From Bacillus sp. T33-2 (lineage in GTDB: Bacteria > Bacillota > Bacilli > Bacillales > Cytobacillaceae): 64,000 nt of DNA. Below are positions 1 through 8,444 of the stretch, one piece after another. The translations under genes were made by a program, and so were the position numbers. The stretch spans positions 102,730-166,729 of the forward strand of contig NZ_PGVB01000021.1 in the NCBI RefSeq assembly GCF_002860205.1, in the 5' to 3' direction. The first letter of the stretch is position 1; every line of letters starts with the position of its first letter. A model generated the notes under the pieces. The model saw only the letters and a program-made list of their open reading frames with translations, did no database searches and was not told the origin of the DNA.

Positions 1-748
1 CATGTTCACGTAAATTCACTGTTTCACAGCCGAAGCTGCGGGCTTGGGCCAAACGTTCTTCTACCAGATCACCTACAATAACTCTGGATGCCCCTAATAG
101 CTGGGCTGAATGCGCTGCGGCTAACCCAACAGGACCGGCACCTGCTATATAAACCGTTGCACCTGGTTTTACCCCAGCAGAAAAGGCACCATGAAAACCT
201 GTCGGGAAAATATCAGACAACATAGTCAAATCAAGAATCTTTTCCATGGCTTGGTCTTTATCCGGGAACTTCAAAAGCTGGAAATCTGCATATGGAACCA
301 TTACATATTCGGATTGACCGCCAACCCAGCCTCCCATATCTACGTATCCATACGCTGATCCTGCACGATCCGGATTCACGTTTTCACACACATGTGTGTT
401 CAGTTCTTTACAGCTTCTACAACGGCCACAAGCAATGTTAAAAGGAACGGAAACTAAGTCTCCCTTTCTAATGAATTCAACATCGCTTCCTACTTCAATA
501 ACCTCTCCTGTGATTTCATGGCCTAAAACTAAACCACTCGGTGCTGTTGTCCTTCCCCTTACCATATGCTGGTCGCTTCCACAGATGTTAGTTGTTACAA
601 CCTTCAAAATAACACCATGATTACACTTTCTGCCAACGTTCAATGGATTCACTCCAGGGCCATCGCGTAGAACCAATTCCGGATAACTAATATCCCTTAC
701 TTCTACTTCTCCTGGTTTAACATAGACTACAGCACGATTTCCAGCCAT
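1..748 (-). CDS. fdhA: Glutathione-independent formaldehyde dehydrogenase, 5' part (runs off the window)
   Basis: Zinc-dependent medium-chain dehydrogenase that oxidises formaldehyde to formate with bound NAD. I translated it by hand because it is cut by the window edge; 249 codons are present, about two thirds of a typical family member. It starts MAGNRAVVYVKPGEVEV. Visible residues are catalytic zinc ligands C56 and H77-E78 (ICGSDQH, LGHEITGE), four structural zinc cysteines C107, C110, C113 and C121, and the nucleotide-binding GAGPVG at 203-208. The FPTGFHGA stretch is characteristic of the glutathione-independent FDH group. The ATG at 748 follows a GGGAG ribosome site. A promoter and a cre site lie just upstream, so carbon-catabolite repression is likely. 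The C-terminus is not visible. Confidence 0.9.
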   Translation of the reverse strand, partial: MAGNRAVVYVKPGEVEVRDISYPELVLRDGPGVNPLNVGRKCNHGVILKVVTTNICGSDQHMVRGRTTAPSGLVLGHEITGEVIEVGSDVEFIRKGDLVSVPFNIACGRCRSCKELNTHVCENVNPDRAGSAYGYVDMGGWVGGQSEYVMVPYADFQLLKFPDKDQAMEKILDLTMLSDIFPTGFHGAFSAGVKPGATVYIAGAGPVGLAAAHSAQLLGASRVIVGDLVEERLAQARSFGCETVNLREH

Positions 749-790
749 ACAAAAATCACACTCCCAAAAAATAATGGTGCAACAAGTTTT

Positions 791-804
791 TGTAAGCGTT
801 TTCA
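791..804. promoter_or_regulatory. CcpA-binding cre site
   Basis: TGTAAGCGTTTTCA matches the Bacillus cre consensus TGWAANCGNTNWCA at every position. It lies just downstream of the predicted transcription start of the formaldehyde dehydrogenase gene, a position where CcpA acts as a roadblock repressor. Binding is inferred from consensus. Confidence 0.65.
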
Positions 805-815
805 CTCTATGATTT

Positions 816-843
816 ATTATACTATTTATTCAAAATATTACAA
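816..843 (-). promoter_or_regulatory. SigA-type promoter of the formaldehyde dehydrogenase gene
   Basis: On the minus strand there is a -35 box TTGTAA (838-843), a 16-bp spacer and a perfect -10 box TATAAT (816-821), about 70 bp upstream of the start codon. Transcription would begin near 809. Assignment is by consensus match only. Confidence 0.6.
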
Positions 844-871
844 ATAGAGATTTTGTAGATTTTTTAGATAT

Positions 872-1240
872 TTAGTCGAGTAGCACCCCAAATATTTGAT
901 AAAAAATAGGAAAGGCAGCAAATGTACGAACCATATCTGCTGTCACTTTAAGATCATCATATGGAAGGTGTTCGCTCTCAGCCCCTGTTCCCACTCCTAC
1001 AAATAGCACTTGTTACCTTGAACAAGCAGTAGCCTTGAAGGCGATTGCTTTTGATAAAACGGAACGCTGACAAAAGGAGTCCCTGCAGTTACGGATATTG
1101 TGACATACGGTATCTGTATATATCCAAGGTAAAGTTGTCGCTCTGCTTTCTCTCGCAGTGTAGCTTTTGGCAACGAATTACGCCTAACATTGTCAAACTT
1201 CAGGCCAACACAACTTCTACAGCCTCAGATTCGCTTGGAT
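872..1240 (-). pseudogene. Unidentified decayed gene remnant
   Basis: Two protein-like stretches are readable on the minus strand in different frames. One (about 1020-1200) contains LPKATLREKAERQLYLGYI and IPYVTISVTAGTPF. The other (872-1010) contains LFVGVGTGAESEHLPY and TADMVRTFAAFPIFYQIF, and ends at a TAA at 872. Stops and frame changes separate them, and no start with a ribosome site is visible. I do not recognise the family. The rest of the 749-1556 gap shows only the promoter and cre site already listed. Confidence 0.35.
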
Positions 1241-1556
1241 AAGGAAAAGCAAATTTGAATCGATTATTTGAGTAGGTTTTTTCTACGGTATGAAATCATA
1301 ATTAGTTTACTGTTTTCTACGTTCTTATTCACATATTTACTTCTTATGTACAGACAATAAAAGAAAAGCTTGGTCACGGTAAAAGCCTAACATAGCCCAC
1401 CAATTATTGACAATACAGCAATCATAAGTGAACAAATTAATTCAGAATGTGTAATTATGCACAAGTCACTACACCTACTGGGTTCGATTTAGACACCCTG
1501 GGAATTTTTCGGTTCAACCAGAGCTAGAAAAAGCGAGATAAATAAGAGGTGACAAA

Positions 1557-2267
1557 ATGATAACCTGGCTAGATGTTTGCATCCGTTCCATTGTATTTAT
1601 AGCTATTTTATTTTTAATCACAAAATTAACAGGAAAAAAACAAATTTCACAACTTTCCTTTTTTGAATATGTATCAGGTATTACAATCGGTAGCATTGCG
1701 GCTGAAGTAATGATGGGCCTTGAGAAAAATCTTCTCCACGGTATTATCGGAATTGTACTGTTTGGGGGCATTACCTATTTAGTAGACGTTATTTCTTTAA
1801 AAAGCAAAAAATTTCGGGAGTTTGCGGCAGGTAAAGAAACGCTTTTTATCAAAGATGGAAAAATCATGGAAGATAATTTAAAAAAGGAACATTATACTAT
1901 AGATGAATTAAACTCTTTACTGAGGCAGAATAATGTGTTTAAAGCAGCTGATGTAGAGTGTGCAATACTAGAGCCAAACGGACAGCTTAGTGTTCTTTTG
2001 AAAAAAGAGAACCAACCTTTAACTCCAAAGACTGTGAATATGAGAGTCTCAACTGAAAAAATGTCCCAAACTGTTATTATGGATGGCCAAATATTGGATG
2101 ACGCGCTTGCAAAAGCGGAGGTTAACAGGGAATGGCTTAAAATTGAACTTGAAAAGCGTGGTGTAACAGTTGAAACTGTTTTCATGGCTCAAGTTGATTC
2201 AAATCGTGAGTTAACTGTCGATCTTTATGATGATAAAACAAATCTCCCATACCGGAAAACACATTGA
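1557..2267 (+). CDS. YetF-family (DUF421) membrane protein
   Basis: A 236-residue protein of the YetF/YrbG/YkjA group found in Bacilli. The N-terminal part (about residues 4-80) has three hydrophobic segments enclosing the family signature SFFEYVSGITIGSIAAE. The remainder is the soluble paired YetF domain, with repeated DG/LxR elements. The ATG is preceded by AGAGGTG at good spacing. It stands alone between degraded stretches. The family is linked to spore or membrane physiology in B. subtilis, but its molecular function is unknown. Confidence 0.9.
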   Translation: MITWLDVCIRSIVFIAILFLITKLTGKKQISQLSFFEYVSGITIGSIAAEVMMGLEKNLLHGIIGIVLFGGITYLVDVISLKSKKFREFAAGKETLFIKDGKIMEDNLKKEHYTIDELNSLLRQNNVFKAADVECAILEPNGQLSVLLKKENQPLTPKTVNMRVSTEKMSQTVIMDGQILDDALAKAEVNREWLKIELEKRGVTVETVFMAQVDSNRELTVDLYDDKTNLPYRKTH

Positions 2268-2625
2268 TGTAGTAGCGTGAAGATTTACTCATCCAAACAA
2301 CATCATCATAAATTTTACAGGTGCCATTTTAAAGTGAAAACATCCAATCACTCCTCAGTTCTTTAGTTATGCTCGAAACCAACATTAGACTTTTGATAAA
2401 ACAAATGTTCCTCAATAAGAAAAGCGATCCCATGTAAAGAATCGGCAGAACCAGCAAACAATCGTGACCGATCCGTCAGCGAGACGACATCCGAGACTTG
2501 AAGAACCATAATATTCCGGTTCCACAGCCCACTGACGGCGAATCAAAACCAAATACAGTTCACTTTTTAAATGTAGTTGACAAAGTTCGATGGTGGGAGG
2601 AAATCATTCCTCCACTATTACCTCA
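2268..2625. other. Intergenic stretch with a possible short plus-strand gene remnant
   Basis: There is no intact gene. Between about 2494 and 2629 the plus strand reads open as DLKNHNIPVPQPTDGES, then KVRWWEEIIPPLLPH and a stop. This is protein-like in composition, but it has an in-frame stop upstream (near 2467) and no start. It may be the 3' tail of a lost gene; I cannot name it. Confidence 0.25.
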
Positions 2626-2799
2626 TTAACTGTTAAAGGGGTCAGATAGAACTCTAAATATTTTTTTATATAATTTAGTAACAGCTTCATCACTAAGGTA
2701 AGTTTCTATTAATTCTTTTTCACCATTAATAGCTTCCCCTCTCGCTTTTATAACAGCTTGTGTTATCTCATCTGCATAGTCGTAAATTGTCTTGTACAT
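2626..2799 (-). CDS. Small hypothetical protein
   Basis: A 57-residue acidic, mostly helical protein beginning MYKTIYDYADEITQAV. The ATG at 2799 is preferred over the in-frame GTG nine bases upstream because AGAGGTG sits at the right distance from the ATG and overlaps the GTG. There are no recognised domains, membrane segments or cysteines. It stands alone between the YetF gene and the decayed oxalate decarboxylase. Confidence 0.55.
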   Translation of the reverse strand: MYKTIYDYADEITQAVIKARGEAINGEKELIETYLSDEAVTKLYKKIFRVLSDPFNS

Positions 2800-2916
2800 A
2801 GTTATCACCTCTACAGCGCAATCAAACTAAATGCTACCATGTTTCGGTTGAGCAGGTCGATTTTTGGAATATGTCAATGTATCAAAACAATAACACCGTA
2901 TTCAATCTAGTGCTTC

Positions 2917-4061
2917 TTATCTAAGATTGTATGAGGAACCTGAATATTTCACAACAGGCCACTTCTGCTTGCGTAAAGAAGCGTTTAATTCTGATCCAAC
3001 ATTTCAGTTACTTTGAACTAATTCTTTAGGAGTCAATGCCATCCATTGATTCAGCGACACGTCTTCATATCGGTCGCTTTTGAACATTTCTAAAAACCAT
3101 AACGTTTCAGTACCCGTGTTTTGAATATAGTGTCCAGTAGCAAAGGGGACATATCCGACATCGCCAGCTCTATAATCAAATGTACGGGCAGTATCGTTTC
3201 CGATAAATACAGTCATTCGGGCTTGACCGGTAAGGTAATACTGCCACTCATCGTTATTGGGATGCCAATGAAGCTCCCTCATTCCACCCGGCTCAATCTC
3301 AACGAGTGCTGCCGCGATTGTTTTTTAAATTGGGAAGTTTGAAGAGTCGTACACTACCACCAGGAGTCCTGAAGGCTGTTTGTTTCAACAACTCGTGCTT
3401 GAAGGTTAAAGGAACTACTCCGAAGGGTGACTGGACTTCCTGATTTTCCAGTGGACCTGGAACCTCTCCCTGAGAGATATATACCTGTTGAGAAGGAATC
3501 GAGTTAAAAGCACTCTCTGGCACTCCGAAATTAGCCGAAAGAACCTCTTTTGGAGTATGTGCAAACCAATCGGAAATGGATAGGGTCGAAAGATCGGAAA
3601 AGTTTCCGTCATCGAAGACGAGCAGAAATTCGCAATGTTGCAACCCTTGAATGGAATGTGGGATACCTGGAGGAAAGTACCAAAGATCACCTGGGCCAAC
3701 GTCAGCAATGAAATTTCGGCCATGTTGGTCCACCGCGGTGATCCGTGCCCGTCCCAACAGCATATATATGACCATTCGGCTTATTTATGCCAATGGAGTT
3801 CGCGTACTCCGCCCGCCGTTAAGCTCATATTCACTCCGCAAGAGTGGTCGCTATCGGCAGTTCTCTGACAGTATCTCCCGGGACCATCCACCATGTTTTA
3901 ATACCATGGAAGTGTCTGAGAATGAGAACCTTAAATTAGGAACCAATCCAGCGTCAGTTATAGGTGGAACGAGCATATCAGGATTTTGAATATCCCTCAT
4001 AATATTATGAAGGCCCCGCATCAATCGCTCCTGCACCATCAGGTCGGATAGGCTGTGGCAC
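2917..4061 (-). pseudogene. Decayed bicupin oxalate decarboxylase (OxdC/OxdD type)
   Basis: Oxalate decarboxylase is a Mn-dependent double cupin that converts oxalate to formate and CO2. All parts are recognisable in order but in different frames: PQPIRPDG at the N-terminus, [31 protein letters not shown], the first cupin ([17 protein letters not shown]), [13 protein letters not shown], then [17 protein letters not shown] and the second cupin. At least three frameshifts occur (near 4010, 3776-3850 and 3315), with an in-frame TAA after HWHK. A premature TGA at 3004 cuts off a tail that still reads on to a TAA at 2917. No start codon survives. Formation of functional enzyme is not credible from this sequence. 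Confidence 0.85.
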
Positions 4062-4492
4062 GCGACCGTCAGCTAGAATTATCGATCGGTTTTTCATCAA
4101 GCATGCACCCCATTAATGAAACGTATAGGAAATTTCTTAATCGCATGGGCTATGTCCCTGTCCCGAGAATTAGTAAATTAACCACAAGAGCATTTATCAA
4201 CCACGACGTTTCAATACCTATTTTTGTCCTCTGGAACCATTCAAGCAGGTTTTTAAAGAAGTTTAAATAAAACACAAGAAGAGCTAATCAAAAGTTAATT
4301 CATTAGCTCCTAGTGATTCATTGATTCCCTTTCCGTACCCATTCTTCAACGGTAGCAGTACGTTAGGGCTTAGGTTCAACTGCTTCTTGGACGTCTTCCA
4401 TCATTTTGACGTCTTGATTAACTGAGACATTGCTTCCATATGGATTTCCGCCAGCCCCGATACTAGTTTGTCATAGTCCAACAATAACCAGA
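4062..4492. other. Intergenic stretch, possible short remnant
   Basis: No convincing gene is present. A GAGCTAAT...ATTAGCTC inverted repeat lies at about 4275-4311. Just downstream of the cupin gene on the minus strand (about 4410-4490) the frame DYDKLVSGLAEIHMEAMSQ is open without a start, perhaps the tail of a lost gene. Nothing else stands out. Confidence 0.3.
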
Positions 4493-5071
4493 CTAGTCTC
4501 TGCTTTCTGCAGCCAGTGCATCTTCTTTAGTTATATGAACCGTACCAAATGGATGCTGTGGAGGAGCATATATTGAATATAGTTTTAAAGGGATATTACC
4601 TGTATTAGTTACATTGTGCCATGTTCCGGCCGGTACCATAATGGCAGAATCATCGTAGACTTTTCTTACAAAATTTAAATTATCTTTTCTCTTCCCCATT
4701 TGAACAATACCCTGACCTTGTTCAACGCGTAAAAATTGGTCAAGGTTAGGGTGCATTTCTAAGCCAATATCCTCACCAATTTTAAGACTCATCAAGGTTA
4801 CTTGCAGATGACTTCCAGTCCATAAAGCAGTACGAAAAGTATTGTTTTGCTTCGTTGCCTCATTGATATTCACAACAAATGGGTTCGGACCATAATCTTT
4901 TAACTGAATTTTATTTCTTTCATTTGATGATTCATAAAACCCCAATCTGTTAGCATCATTAGGAATAGTCCAGGAGTCAGGCTGCCTCACATAATTATAC
5001 ATAGGTACATTAACATAATAGCCATTTTGATAATGATATGGGAATGGAGACATAAAAGCAGCATAGTACAT
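4493..5071 (-). CDS. Cupin-domain protein, possibly spore-associated
   Basis: A 192-residue protein with an N-terminal Tyr/Pro/Asn-rich segment (residues 1-40: YYAAFMSPFPYHYQNGYYV), resembling coat-associated proteins, followed by a single cupin barrel. Cupin motif 1 is around EMHPNLDQFLRVEQGQG (H107, D111) and motif 2 is around VPAGTWHNVTN (H152). The usual second His of motif 1 is not in its standard place, so metal binding is uncertain. The ATG follows an AAGGGG ribosome site. It lies next to the decayed oxalate decarboxylase, another cupin, but the two are not close relatives. The substrate is unknown. Confidence 0.75.
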   Translation of the reverse strand: MYYAAFMSPFPYHYQNGYYVNVPMYNYVRQPDSWTIPNDANRLGFYESSNERNKIQLKDYGPNPFVVNINEATKQNNTFRTALWTGSHLQVTLMSLKIGEDIGLEMHPNLDQFLRVEQGQGIVQMGKRKDNLNFVRKVYDDSAIMVPAGTWHNVTNTGNIPLKLYSIYAPPQHPFGTVHITKEDALAAESRD

Positions 5072-5290
5072 TTTTTCAACCCCTTCATAACAATGATAAA
5101 GTATCTTATGCGTATTGTTACAGGAACGTACTTAGCTTTAGGGTGACTTATTAAAGGAATCCTGGTTAGCCTGAAACTTTTAATGTATATTGGACTCAAG
5201 TTAAAAAGAGTTCATTATGGTTGAATAACTCAACCACCACACAAAGGGCAATAGAAAAGAGCTAAGATTTTGCCGCTGCTCTTTCTAGGT

Positions 5291-5540
5291 TTATTTGCTT
5301 CTATCCAGTACACTTATCAACGTAGCTTCGATATCTTCTGCAAGTTCTTTTAGAAGATGATCATCAATCATGCCAACCACCAATTATCGGTTTCGGTAAA
5401 CCGATTTTAGTTAGTTCACCCGAACGATATACTGTAATTTTACATGCAGGAAATACCCGACTAATTCATTTATTTCAATTACTCGAGCTGCTTCTTTTGG
5501 TCATTAATTCTTCAACATCTTTTGGTGTTATGTTTTTCAT
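5291..5540 (-). pseudogene. Decayed small gene downstream of dsrE (rhodanese-like start)
   Basis: It begins with a good ribosome site (AAGGAGG) and ATG at 5540, reading MKNITPKDVEELMTK, a start typical of single-domain rhodaneses. It then shifts frame: EAARVIEINELVGYFLHV, VYRSGELTKIGLPKPIIGGWHD and DDHLLKELAEDIEATLI are found successively in other frames, ending at TAA 5291. The later part does not show a rhodanese Cys loop, so the family call is tentative. It would have been co-transcribed with the equally broken dsrE-like gene. Confidence 0.4.
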
Positions 5541-5592
5541 CACGCTGTCCTCCTTGTGAATGCCACGCATCCATGCCGCCTTGTTAAATAAA

Positions 5593-6063
5593 TTAATTAA
5601 CATTTCCATCTGATGCTTCTCCCAAGTATGCTGCGACACCTGCATATTCGAGTCCATCCAGTGATTCTTCCTGTTGCAGCCCGAGTAGATCCATGTCATC
5701 GTACAAGCGATTAAATTCACTCCCTGTTCTTGTGCCATTTCAATCAGCTGGGGAAGGGTCATAGCATTATGCTTTTAAATAACTTCTTTAATCATTTTAG
5801 GACCCATACCGGCGAAATTCATTTTGGACAATCCCATCTTGTCGGCCCCACGAGGCATCATTTTACCAAACATTTTTTCAAGAAATCCCTTTTTAACTGG
5901 AACTTGTTCATCTGTACGAAGGGCATTCAACCCCCAAAAGGTATGAAAAATAGTGACGTCATGGTCGTAGGCAGCTGCTCCATTTGCGTAATATAGGCAG
6001 CCATGCCTTATCATAATCACCGCTAAATAATACAATAGTGGTTTTTTGCTTTTGTTCAGTCAT
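5593..6063 (-). pseudogene. DsrE/DrsE2-family sulfur-handling protein, broken by single-base deletions
   Basis: The ATG at 6063 follows GGAGG and reads MTEQKQKTTIVLFSGDYDKA, a standard DsrE2-like start. The protein then continues in other frames with NGAAAYDHDVTIFHTFWGLN, GFLEKMFGKMMPRGADKMGL, LIACTMT and MDLLGLQQEESLDGLEYAGV, ending at TAA 5593. Restoring one base near 6008 (before ATGGCTGCC), one near 5993 and one near 5694 gives a continuous protein of about 157 residues. Homologues are membrane-associated or soluble persulfide carriers. It lies directly downstream of the CstR-like operator. Either a pseudogene or a sequence with assembly errors. Confidence 0.75.
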
Positions 6064-6105
6064 ACTTATTTCCTCCAAGTTTGAATAGTTTAAGATTTAT
6101 AGAAA

Positions 6106-6121
6106 CTACCCGTACGGGTAG
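6106..6121. promoter_or_regulatory. Candidate CstR operator (perfect palindrome)
   Basis: CTACCCGTACGGGTAG is a perfect 16-bp palindrome located 43 bp upstream of the dsrE-like start and downstream of the CstR-like gene. A partial second half (GTGGGTATA, 6121-6129) follows. CsoR/CstR-family operators carry GC-tract inverted repeats of this kind, so binding by the adjacent regulator is a reasonable inference. Confidence 0.55.
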
Positions 6122-6184
6122 TGGGTATATTATTGGTTTAATAAAAAGTCCTTCAGCCTTGGGAATCCAAGGTTGACGAACTCG

Positions 6185-6445
6185 TTATCTGCTCTTGATC
6201 AGCAGTTCAACTGCTTCTTTTACAAGATGTTCTGTTGACTCGCCTTTTTCAACACTTTCTCGCACACAGTGTTCTAGGTTCTTACTAACAATGAGACCCA
6301 TAGTACGGTTAATGGCACTTCTGGCTGCAGACAATTGTGTGACGATGTCACGGCAATCCTTTCCCTGCTCCATCATAGCCAGGATACCTTTAATCTGACC
6401 GTCAATACGTTTTAGGCGATTTTTTACACCATCATCATAGTCCAT
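6185..6445 (-). CDS. cstR: CsoR/FrmR-family persulfide-sensing repressor, CstR-like
   Basis: An 86-residue all-helical DUF156 repressor. C31 (GKDCRDIV) and C60 (LEHCVRE) are the two conserved cysteines that in CstR form di- and trisulfide crosslinks on exposure to per- or polysulfides. The His of the copper-sensing x-H-x-C pattern is absent at the second site apart from H59 directly before C60, so a copper CsoR is less likely, though not excluded. The neighbours (DsrE-like, thiosulfate transporter, TusA) support sulfur sensing. The ATG has a GGAGGG ribosome site. It likely represses the genes on both sides. Confidence 0.8.
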   Translation of the reverse strand: MDYDDGVKNRLKRIDGQIKGILAMMEQGKDCRDIVTQLSAARSAINRTMGLIVSKNLEHCVRESVEKGESTEHLVKEAVELLIKSR

Positions 6446-6838
6446 TATCTTTAACCCTCCGATTATTTTTTTTGCAAGGACATTTTGTCAGCATATAACT
6501 GGACACCTTAAATCCCTTAGACACCAAGAAGCGAAAGCCTAAATGCAATCGAGTTTGTCAGAAGCAACCAGGTGCACATTCTCCTCGGGGATCTCTTGAT
6601 AGAAACGTTTAAGGATAAGCATAAGGGATATTTATTGAATCACTACATGACTTGAATTAATCGTAAGCAAAATACACTATTTTATCGTTCACATAGTCGA
6701 TAAATTTCAGCATAGTTTTCAACTCCACTTGTCGTTTCTAAAATAAGAGAAAATTACCATGCTTAATCATTTGACTAATAACCAAAGACGTATTATCATA
6801 ATCCTTATCTGTTTACTTGGATATTAAGGAGGATTATG
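6446..6838. other. Divergent intergenic region between cstR and the sulfur transporter gene
   Basis: It should hold promoters for the regulator (minus) and the transporter (plus). I found no second copy of the CTACCCGTACGGGTAG palindrome here and no convincing terminator. An AAGGAGG ribosome site for the transporter ends it. Confidence 0.4.
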
Positions 6839-7906
6839 ATGATACAGATGATTTTAACTGGTTTGCTTTGTGGGGGACTCCTCGGTTTTGTTATGCAAAG
6901 AGGCCGATTCTGCCTCACAGGCGGATTCAGGGATATGTATATTGCAAAAGATAACCGGATGTTTTATGCCCTTCTTATCGCCATCGCTGTACAGAGTGTG
7001 GGGGTATATTCATTGATTGAGCTTGGCCTGATCCAATTTTCAGCAGGGGCATTCCCTTGGATTGCTGTTGTTGTTGGTTCGTTTATTTTCGGAATCGGAA
7101 TCGTTTTTGCCGGGGGATGTGCAACAGGAACCTGGTACCGTGCAGGTGAAGGCCTGCTTGGCAGCTGGATTGCCCTTTTCGGCTATATGACCATGGCGGC
7201 AATTATGAAAACCGGTCCTTTAATGCCGCTTAATACTGCGATTCAATCCGTACAGGCACCTTCAAACTCCATGGCGGAAAGCACAGGATTACCGGTTTGG
7301 ATCTTTATCGCTGTATTTGCTTTACTTGTCATAGGTGTTGTGGCAAAAGAACTAAAGAAGCCAAAGGTCGTCATACCTTCTATGAAACCAAAACGGACAG
7401 GGCTTGCGCATCTATTGTTCGAAAAGCGCTGGCACCCGTTTTTCACTGCTTTGCTGGTTGGACTTATCGCAATCCTGGCATGGCCTCTTAGTGAAGCAAC
7501 CGGAAGGATGGCCGGATTAGGGATCACCACTCCTTCCGCTAACATTCTTCAATACCTGGTAGGTGGAGATGTCACTATGTTAAATTGGGGCGTTTTCCTC
7601 GTACTTGGAATATTCTTGGGCTCTTTCTTTGCCGCAAAAGCAAGCCGCGAATTCCGTTTTCGTATGCCGGATGCAAAAACTGGCATCACAAGTTTCATTG
7701 GCGGAAATCTTATGGGCTTCGGGGCATCCCTTGCTGGGGGCTGCTCGATCGGTAACGGTCTGGTCATGACTGCGATGATGACATGGCAGGGTTGGGTTTC
7801 CCTTGTATTCATCATTTTAGGCACATGGACTGCATCTTATTTCGTATTCGTCCGCCCGCATGCCAAAAGGCGCAATGCAGCGGCGAATCCAGCTATTACT
7901 GCTTAG
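6839..7906 (+). CDS. tsuA: YeeE/YedE-family thiosulfate transporter (TsuA)
   Basis: A multi-pass membrane protein of about 355 residues that imports thiosulfate or a related sulfur species. Conserved cysteine motifs of the family are present: GRFCLTGGFRDMY near residue 25, FAGGCATGTWYRAGEG near 95 and LAGGCSIGNGLVMT near 300. These cysteines relay the sulfur species through the pore in characterised TsuA. Two ATGs are in tandem; the second (6839) is chosen because it is 6 nt from AAGGAGG, while the first (6836) is only 3 nt away. It is followed after 12 nt by the TusA partner, giving a classic tsuAB operon. Regulation by the adjacent CstR-like protein is likely. Confidence 0.88.
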   Translation: MIQMILTGLLCGGLLGFVMQRGRFCLTGGFRDMYIAKDNRMFYALLIAIAVQSVGVYSLIELGLIQFSAGAFPWIAVVVGSFIFGIGIVFAGGCATGTWYRAGEGLLGSWIALFGYMTMAAIMKTGPLMPLNTAIQSVQAPSNSMAESTGLPVWIFIAVFALLVIGVVAKELKKPKVVIPSMKPKRTGLAHLLFEKRWHPFFTALLVGLIAILAWPLSEATGRMAGLGITTPSANILQYLVGGDVTMLNWGVFLVLGIFLGSFFAAKASREFRFRMPDAKTGITSFIGGNLMGFGASLAGGCSIGNGLVMTAMMTWQGWVSLVFIILGTWTASYFVFVRPHAKRRNAAANPAITA

Positions 7907-7918
7907 GAGGAATGCAAT

Positions 7919-8143
7919 ATGAAAAAAACATTGGAAGTAATGGGCAAGGTATGCCCTTTCCCATTGGTTGAAGCAAAACAAGTTATGGAAGAACTGAACT
8001 CAGGCGATGAGCTGGTTATCCAATTTGACTGCACACAGGCGACCGAAAGCCTGCCACGCTGGGCTGCGGAAGCCGGTCATACAGTTACTGGTTATGAACA
8101 GCTCGGCGAGGCTGCCTGGGAGATTGCCATCCAGAAGAAATAG
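7919..8143 (+). CDS. tsuB: TusA/SirA-family sulfurtransferase (TsuB)
   Basis: A 74-residue TusA-fold protein with the signature CPFPLVEAK near the N-terminus; C12 is the persulfide-carrying cysteine. It would take sulfur from the upstream TsuA transporter and pass it to cytosolic acceptors. The TAGGAGG ribosome site overlaps the end of tsuA, and the pair ends at a strong terminator. It is intact, in contrast to the damaged sulfur genes at 5291-6063. Confidence 0.9.
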   Translation: MKKTLEVMGKVCPFPLVEAKQVMEELNSGDELVIQFDCTQATESLPRWAAEAGHTVTGYEQLGEAAWEIAIQKK

Positions 8144-8152
8144 TAATGACAT

Positions 8153-8190
8153 AAAGACCTGCATGATAAACTTGTGCAGGTCTTTTATTT
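8153..8190 (+). terminator. Rho-independent terminator of tsuAB
   Basis: AAAGACCTGCA (8153-8163) pairs with TGCAGGTCTTT (8175-8185) in a perfect 11-bp stem, followed by a T-rich tract. It lies 10 bp after the tsuB stop. Confidence 0.85.
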
Positions 8191-8444
8191 ATTCCTGTGT
8201 AAAATATAACCCATAACATTATGGGTTTTGTCGGACATTGGATTGAAAACAAAATTTGGAAGACATTCAGAGCGATTTCTTAAAACTAAAAATAGTTCTT
8301 TAGCGACACAAGTTGTGTGATGTAGTTTCTAATTTGTCCTTTATCTAAAAAATGATTTTTATTAACTGTTGCTTCTATTTTATTAATAAGAATATCCTGA
8401 CGAAAAATCCATATCTCAAATGACTCTTGCTCAACATGATTAAC
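8191..8444. other. Intergenic stretch with nothing recognised
   Basis: AT-rich sequence between the tsuAB terminator and the 3' end of the next minus-strand gene. No gene, repeat or clear hairpin was seen. Confidence 0.4.

Noticed and set aside
1045..1242. 65-codon plus-strand frame
   Set aside because: It lies opposite protein-like minus-strand segments of a gene remnant and has no ribosome site.
4055..4270. 71-codon plus-strand frame opposite the oxalate decarboxylase remnant's start
   Set aside because: No ribosome site, and composition is typical of a chance frame in intergenic DNA.
5475..5762. Frame of 95 codons as an independent gene
   Set aside because: It is a composite of the end of the dsrE-like gene, an out-of-frame stretch and the start of the next gene, created by a single-base deletion.
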